Positions 58,245 through 64,000 of a stretch of 64,000 nt of DNA are shown in pieces. The stretch is from Anaerobiospirillum thomasii. GTDB taxonomy: Bacteria; Pseudomonadota; Gammaproteobacteria; Enterobacterales; Succinivibrionaceae. The translations under genes were made by a program, and so were the position numbers. The stretch lies in contig NZ_UAPU01000005.1 in NCBI RefSeq assembly GCF_900445255.1, positions 1,191,001 to 1,255,000 of the forward strand, written 5' to 3'. The notes under the pieces were generated by a model. The model was not told the DNA's origin. It saw nothing but the letters and a program-made list of their open reading frames with translations, and made no database searches. The stretch's first letter is position 1. Each line of letters starts with the position of its first letter.

Positions 58245-59277
58245 CTGCAGCCTCACTTATGGCAAGAGCTGTGTTTTCAAGTAAAGTCTTGTCAACACAG
58301 GCAAACACATTGCTTGAATAATCCTTATCCTGCTCTTTTGCATCTGGCACTATATAGATGGCTTTATCATTTAGATACTGTCCCCAGCGCACAGGTGACT
58401 GTGTGGCCTTGCCAGGATAGATAAGCACACTTTTCTTTTTAAGATTGCCTGCAATATGTGAAGGGCCTGTGGAGCCGCCTACATAGACGCAGCATCTGTC
58501 AATAAGGGCCGCCAGATTTAAAATACTGCCCTTTGATATATAGACATGAGCGCGTGGCCCAAGCTTAGCTGCCATCTCTTTAGCAACAGGTGCATCTGCC
58601 TCTATAGCACTTATTACAATATCAATATTGTCTTTAAGAGCAAGCAGCCTTTTTAGCACACACAGATACTCATCTGTAGTATAGTTTTTGGCACTGCCTC
58701 CGAAAAATGGGTGCACTAGCACAAATCTGTCTATATGCTCATCTTTTAGATAGGCATCAATATGACAATAACAGCTCTCATCAATATTAATTTTCTGCAT
58801 ACTGATGCCGCATTTATCAAAAAGTCTTGTATTAAGTCTTTTAATTAAATCAAGATTATATTGAGCTTCATTTTTTACAGACTCTGAGCGTCTTTGTCTT
58901 ATACCATGGCTGTAGACAAAAAATGAGCCTGCCTTGGATAAAGGACCTACTTTTATGGCAGCCTGTGACATACGACACAGCTTAAGTACTTTTGCGTCAG
59001 AGTACAGTGCCACAAAGGCATCAGCCTTTAGCTTTCTTATCTTGGTCTTAAGTTCATCATCACTGTAGCTGTCAATGGCTATAGCCTCATCTATGCAGGG
59101 CAGAGATTTGACAATATCGTAATTGTAGTTGCGCACTAAAACACTGATGGTGGCATCAGGATACATGCTGCGCAAGGTGGCAAAGGCAGGAATTGAGAGA
59201 ATAAGATCGCCTATCTTGTCAGTACGCGAGACAATAATGCTCTTTAACTTAATATCAGGTGGGGCTCTATAAAACAT
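58234..59277 (-). CDS. Glycosyltransferase family 9 (heptosyltransferase-like)
   Basis: LPS core heptosyltransferase-type enzyme, 347 residues from the ATG at 59277 (MFYRAPPDIKLKSIIVSRTDKIGDLILSIPAF); a longer frame to 59388 overlaps the upstream gene and is rejected. The N-terminal DKIGDLILSIP motif and the C-terminal donor-site motif VYVGGSTGPSHIAGNLKKKSVLIYPG are typical of GT9. The middle segment FVLVHPFFGGSAKNYTTDEY is also conserved. Which heptose or other sugar it transfers cannot be settled. Cotranscribed with the GT2 gene. Confidence 0.87.
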   Translation of the reverse strand: MFYRAPPDIKLKSIIVSRTDKIGDLILSIPAFATLRSMYPDATISVLVRNYNYDIVKSLPCIDEAIAIDSYSDDELKTKIRKLKADAFVALYSDAKVLKLCRMSQAAIKVGPLSKAGSFFVYSHGIRQRRSESVKNEAQYNLDLIKRLNTRLFDKCGISMQKINIDESCYCHIDAYLKDEHIDRFVLVHPFFGGSAKNYTTDEYLCVLKRLLALKDNIDIVISAIEADAPVAKEMAAKLGPRAHVYISKGSILNLAALIDRCCVYVGGSTGPSHIAGNLKKKSVLIYPGKATQSPVRWGQYLNDKAIYIVPDAKEQDKDYSSNVFACVDKTLLENTALAISEAADEC

Positions 59278-59329
59278 GTAACCTACTTTTTGGTATAAAA
59301 AATATGTATCTATTATAGAGTATTGTCTA

Positions 59330-59362
59330 AACTTTATCTGCCATATGCTGGCAGATAAAGTT
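59330..59362 (-). other. Hairpin between the FAD/Fe-S gene and the GT9 gene
   Basis: AACTTTATCTGCCA and TGGCAGATAAAGTT (59330-59343, 59349-59362) form a 14-bp stem 7 bp after the upstream stop. There is no T-run, but a TATAAT lies about 20 bp further on the minus strand, so a new transcript for the glycosyltransferase pair may start here. Confidence 0.5.
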
Positions 59363-59368
59363 AAAAGC

Positions 59369-62239
59369 CTAGTGGCTGCACTCATCAACTAAAGAGATAA
59401 TATGCGACCAGACAAGAGTGGTTTTATCATTTAAACCTATCTCACAGGTAGAGGCACTTGAAAAGCCACGTTTTAAGCTTGAATCAGCAGCGCAGCTTTT
59501 TTTATAGTAGGCACTTAGATTTTTAAGTGCGCTAGTATTTAAATCAGGACAGCTAAAGCCCTTGTCTCCTGCAAAGCCGCAGCACATGGTGCCCTCATGC
59601 TTTAAGACCTGACCGTCAGTGCACGCCCTTGCAATATTAAATAAACTCTCACTCCATTTGCCCTTGTAGGTTGAGCATACAGGATAAATGGCAACATTCT
59701 CAGAGCTTTTTACAATATCAAGGCGCGGCAGCAGATATTTTTCCACAAAAACCGGCATATCAAAGACCCTGTCAGCTCCCATATGACCTTTAAACTCATT
59801 TATAAGATCATATGAGCAGGCTGAGTGATCGCAGATGACACAGGTATTTTCATCCTCAAGCAGCATACTCTGCAGCTTAACAAAAAGCTCATGTTTCTTT
59901 TTCTCAGCAGCCTTTGGATAATCCTTATAGGCCTTGCCGCAGCACAGATGCTTTAAATCTGTAGGATAGATAACATCTACTTTGGCCTTTTTACACACAG
60001 ACTCAAACGCCATCTGCAGTGATTTTTTCTGCTCATTGCCATTTGCTGCCCTGGCTTTAATGACACGGTTTATGCAGGAGCTAAAGTAGATAACTTTAAG
60101 ATCCCCTCCATTATCCTTGCTTTTAAGCACCGGATTGTGCGCAGATGGCATACTCTCTGGCACAAAAGGTATGGATAATTTTGCATTAAGACCTCTGGTA
60201 ATGGAGCCAAATCTTTTGCCGCCAACTACAAAAGATGCAGCCTTGGCTGTATTGATGCTAAGGCGAGCCATAGACAGCGTAGTTGCAAAATTATCGGCAC
60301 TTTTTGAGGCAATATACTTTTTAAAAGGACCTTTATAGGCTGGCAGCAGCTTTTTGGCAATTTTTGCTGTATCAATCTCAAGCGGGCAGAGAGTTGAACA
60401 CATTGAGCAGGTGGCACAGGTATCAAGAGCATAGAACTTATAACCCTTTTTAAGCTCGCTAAGCTCAAGATCCTGCTCTTTGGTTCTAAAATTCATACTC
60501 TCAAGACGTATAATCTCGCGTCTGACTGTAATTCTCTGTCTTGGGGTCAGAGTAAACTCGCGGCTTGGACAGGCCTTTTCACAAAAGCCGCATTCCATAC
60601 AGGCATCAATAAAATCATCAACAGTGCAGGACTGTTTGAAGTTTTTAACATGGATCTTTGGATCATCACTTATGATTACATCAGGATTGATAAGATTTTT
60701 TGGATCAAAGATAGCCTTGATCTCTTTGTTGACAGCATAGGCCTTAGCACCCCACTCCTTTTCTACAAATGGAGCTACCATACGTCCTGTGCCATGCTCA
60801 GCCTTTGAAGAGCCACCACGCTCACTTACCATATTGACCATGGCCTCCATGAAGGCACCAAAGCGCTGAGCCTCATTTTCATCATTTAAATTTGGAGTAA
60901 TGATAAAATGCACATTGCCGGCAAGGGCATGACCAAAGACCGAGCCTTTGAAGTTATAGATCTCAAAAAGCTTTATAATATCGTTAATACCTGCTGTAAA
61001 ATTGTCTATATCAAAGCAGATATCCTCGGTAATAACTGTACTGCCAGATGGCCTTAAAGAAGCACAAAGAGGCAAAATGGATTTTCTTATCTTCCAGTTA
61101 TCCTCAATCTCCTGACTGTCTTTGCTAAAGACAATTTCATTTACAGACTCAAAATCTGCGAGGATCTGATTGATATAGGAGATTTTAAGATCCAGGGCCG
61201 CCTCGTCAATATCCTCAAGCTGTACCAATAAAGCACACTGCCCCTCCTGAAGATAGGCAAGTGAGGCAGGAGCTCCCTGCACGCTTGAGGCTGAGAGCAG
61301 ACACTGATAATCCATAATCTCAGCTGAGGCCACAATTGACTGATTGGCACTTAATGAGGCTACGGCGTAGGAGGCCTGCAATATATCCTTGTAGAAAATA
61401 AGGGCACAGGCTTTACATGGATGATCATCTACACACTCATACTCAACCTTTGAGGTAAAGGCCAGCGTACCTTCTGATCCAATAAAGATATGATTTAAAA
61501 TATCCTTAATATCAGCAAAATCTATAAGTGAATTGATGGCATAGCCTGTAGTGTTTTTAATGGCATATTTGCGTTTGATAAGAGCAACAAGCTCTCTATC
61601 CTGAAAAATAGCCTCACGCAGATTTAAAAGTCTAGTAACTAAAGGCTCGTGATTTTTTATAAAGGTTGCAAGATTTTCACTCTCACAAGCCCTGTCTGAG
61701 GTATCAAGCACACTGCCATCAGATAGAATCACACGTACTGATTTTATGGTGTTGTAGCTGTTTTGCTTGACGCCACAGCACATACCACTTGAGTTGTTGT
61801 TAAAGATACCGCCTATCATGGCATGATTGATGGTGGCAGGATCAGGTCCTATCTTTTTACCATAAGGTTTTAATACGGCATTGGCCATTGATCCTATAAC
61901 ACCACACTGCAGGAAAATGGAGCTTTTATCGTCTGCAAGCTCAATATCCTGCCATCTGTGACTTGCGATAACAAGAATGCTCTCCGATGAGGCCTGACCT
62001 GAGAGTGAGGTGCCTGCTGCTCTGAATGTCAAAGCAACATTAAACTCATGCGACAAAGAGAGAATCTTTTTAATATCTTCCTCATCATTGGCAATTATAA
62101 CTGCCTTTGGAATATAGCGATAGCATGAGGCATCAGTGCCATAGGCAAAGCGGCGCAGGTAATCTGTATAAATTCTGTTTTCAAATATAGTGCTGGCCTT
62201 TTGAATAAAGCCTTTATAATTGTCATTATGCGTTGTCAT
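59369..62239 (-). CDS. FAD-linked oxidase with Fe-S domains (D-lactate/D-2-hydroxyacid dehydrogenase family)
   Basis: A 956-residue dehydrogenase of the YdiJ/Dld-II type, probably oxidising a D-2-hydroxyacid and passing electrons to the quinone pool. Domains in order: FAD-binding type 4 (PKAVIIANDEEDIKKILSLSHEFNVALTFRAAGTSLSGQ, residues 45-84), FAD-oxidase C-terminal domain (ending near KEWGAKAYAVNKEIKAIFDPKNLINPD), two [4Fe-4S] motifs (CMECGFCEKACPS about 540-555, CATCSMCSTLCPLE about 610-623) and two CCG cysteine-rich motifs (CCGKAYKDYP about 766, CCGFAGDKGF about 886). E. coli YdiJ is longer (1018). AGGATGG precedes the ATG. Substrate (lactate or hydroxyglutarate) unresolved. Confidence 0.86.
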   Translation of the reverse strand: MTTHNDNYKGFIQKASTIFENRIYTDYLRRFAYGTDASCYRYIPKAVIIANDEEDIKKILSLSHEFNVALTFRAAGTSLSGQASSESILVIASHRWQDIELADDKSSIFLQCGVIGSMANAVLKPYGKKIGPDPATINHAMIGGIFNNNSSGMCCGVKQNSYNTIKSVRVILSDGSVLDTSDRACESENLATFIKNHEPLVTRLLNLREAIFQDRELVALIKRKYAIKNTTGYAINSLIDFADIKDILNHIFIGSEGTLAFTSKVEYECVDDHPCKACALIFYKDILQASYAVASLSANQSIVASAEIMDYQCLLSASSVQGAPASLAYLQEGQCALLVQLEDIDEAALDLKISYINQILADFESVNEIVFSKDSQEIEDNWKIRKSILPLCASLRPSGSTVITEDICFDIDNFTAGINDIIKLFEIYNFKGSVFGHALAGNVHFIITPNLNDENEAQRFGAFMEAMVNMVSERGGSSKAEHGTGRMVAPFVEKEWGAKAYAVNKEIKAIFDPKNLINPDVIISDDPKIHVKNFKQSCTVDDFIDACMECGFCEKACPSREFTLTPRQRITVRREIIRLESMNFRTKEQDLELSELKKGYKFYALDTCATCSMCSTLCPLEIDTAKIAKKLLPAYKGPFKKYIASKSADNFATTLSMARLSINTAKAASFVVGGKRFGSITRGLNAKLSIPFVPESMPSAHNPVLKSKDNGGDLKVIYFSSCINRVIKARAANGNEQKKSLQMAFESVCKKAKVDVIYPTDLKHLCCGKAYKDYPKAAEKKKHELFVKLQSMLLEDENTCVICDHSACSYDLINEFKGHMGADRVFDMPVFVEKYLLPRLDIVKSSENVAIYPVCSTYKGKWSESLFNIARACTDGQVLKHEGTMCCGFAGDKGFSCPDLNTSALKNLSAYYKKSCAADSSLKRGFSSASTCEIGLNDKTTLVWSHIISLVDECSH

Positions 62240-62744
62240 ACATCCATCCTGAATCTAAGTGAATTGATTGTATGTAACTGCGTGTATAAAAGATATAATA
62301 AAAATAAACTTGATAAAAAAAATCTTGTTTAAATAGGATAAAATTTTGCTTTTAAACTGCAAAACAGCAGACATCTGGGCTATATGTGATGAAAATATAG
62401 ATATAGCTTTTGCAAAAAGATGTATGCCGCTTAGACTTACAATATCTCATCTGACAGATCTAAGTAAGGATATGAAGGTAGGATGGGGATAATAAACGGC
62501 ACCAGAGGATATATAAATTTTTGTTAGAATTTGCTAATTTTGCGATCTGAGAGTGTAGCAGGTATTGTGAGAAAGGCTCTTATAGCAAAACAGGTGCTAG
62601 GTAAATTATTTGGGTTAAGGTTGTGCAAAAGATTGAATGATGTTTAATACTTTGATTTTAAAGAATAAATTAAAATTATGATGAAATTGATATAATTTAA
62701 ATTTTGTGAATTAATGAAAGGAGAGTTGATGTTGCGATCTAAGA
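62240..62744. other. Intergenic region between the FAD/Fe-S gene and tRNA-Thr
   Basis: AT-rich, about 505 bp, no gene recognised. It receives the end of the rRNA operon from the right and must hold the promoter of the FAD/Fe-S gene. I did not find a convincing terminator hairpin for the rRNA operon. Confidence 0.35.
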
Positions 62745-62820
62745 TGGTGCTGATACCGAGAATCGAACTCGGGACCTCACCCTTACCAAGGGTGCGCTCT
62801 ACCAACTGAGCCATATCAGC
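62745..62820 (-). tRNA. thrV: tRNA-Thr (anticodon GGT)
   Basis: The minus strand reads GCTGATATGGCTCAGTTGG at the 5' end, anticodon stem-loop CACCCTTGGTAAGGGTG with anticodon GGT, T-loop GTTCGATTC and an encoded CCA. It follows 5S rRNA in transcription order, the same place as thrV at the end of E. coli rrnD. Confidence 0.95.
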
Positions 62821-62829
62821 ACTAAGTTA

Positions 62830-62948
62830 AGCCTGGCGATGACCTACTCTCGCACAATCGTACGTTGCACTACCATCGGCGCAACTGCATTTCACTTCTG
62901 TGTTCGGAAAGGGAACAGGTGGTTCTACAGCACTATGGTCGCCAGACA
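62830..62948 (-). rRNA. rrf: 5S ribosomal RNA
   Basis: The minus strand starts TGTCTGGCGACCATAGTGCT near 62948 and ends with ATCGCCAGGC near 62831, giving the terminal helix of 5S rRNA. The internal conserved stretch CCGAACACAGAAGTGAAATG is present. Ends are placed by comparison with E. coli and may be off by a few bases. Confidence 0.94.
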
Positions 62949-63032
62949 AATTCTGTAAAAAACTTATAACAAACTGATTTTTAACTCTTGAGTATAAAGA
63001 GGTCTTTAAATGTCCATGCCCTCCGGGGTTGT

Positions 63033-64000
<968 letters not shown>

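Noticed and set aside
59278..59388. Longer start for the GT9 gene
   Set aside because: It would overlap the upstream stop and run through a 14-bp hairpin; the ATG at 59277 aligns with the family start.

Overview
The window is a piece of a gammaproteobacterial chromosome. Support comes from the gene set and order: rpsP-rimM-trmD-rplS, zipA-ligA, purM/DUF2066/hda, rpsO-pnp, rsd, yjaG, ettA, and ssrA beside smpB with an ANDENYALAA tag. The tRNA-Thr(GGT) behind 5S rRNA recalls E. coli rrnD. An EFR1-type flavodoxin-ferredoxin, three sodium:neurotransmitter-type transporters, moderately AT-rich intergenic DNA and many insertion sequences suggest a host-associated anaerobe of the Aeromonadales/Succinivibrionaceae kind. 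That family placement is inference; only the class is well supported.

Layout. 1-8.5 kb: 5' part of pgm, an HU gene, purH and purD, yjaG, an M23 endopeptidase of the MepM/OapA type, the anti-sigma factor gene rsd and a PilZ gene. 8.7-15.3 kb: a nested mobile element. A 2.3-kb IS1634-like element (8694-15326, 6-bp duplication ATGGAT) has been split in its transposase gene by a 4.3-kb IS21-like element (9626-13934, 6-bp duplication TACTAA). The IS21-like element carries istA, istB and two accessory genes. 15.4-26.2 kb: tRNA-Leu, slt, EFR1 gene, a GDSL hydrolase, three tandem NSS transporters, pnp and rpsO. 26.3-28.1 kb: first copy of a 1744-bp IS4-family element. 28.1-30.1 kb: an orphan zinc-ribbon gene, degraded DNA, ssrA and smpB. 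30.5-45.0 kb: chemotaxis receptor, ettA, flagellin, GNAT gene, purM, DUF2066 gene, hda, ligA, zipA, tRNA-fMet and the rpsP operon. 45.1-46.9 kb: second IS4 copy, lying between ffh and rpsP. 46.9-54.5 kb: ffh, motX, mdh, and an acnB/ampD/lpxC cluster. 54.7-56.1 kb: an IS66 relic. 56.2-62.2 kb: bioB, two LPS glycosyltransferase genes and a large FAD/Fe-S dehydrogenase. 62.7-64 kb: tRNA-Thr, 5S and the 3' part of 23S rRNA.

Functionally this is mostly core housekeeping: purine synthesis (purH, purD, purM), translation and ribosome rescue, cell-wall turnover (slt, ampD, M23), LPS (lpxC, GT9, GT2), sodium-driven motility (motX, flagellin, MCP) and central carbon metabolism (pgm, mdh, acnB). The interesting part is the mobile DNA: element ends and target duplications can be read directly for four insertions, the IS4 copies carry a readable translation-protection hairpin, and the IS21-like element has unusual cargo and a dense array of terminal repeats. 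I found no CRISPR array, toxin-antitoxin pair, prophage or defence system.
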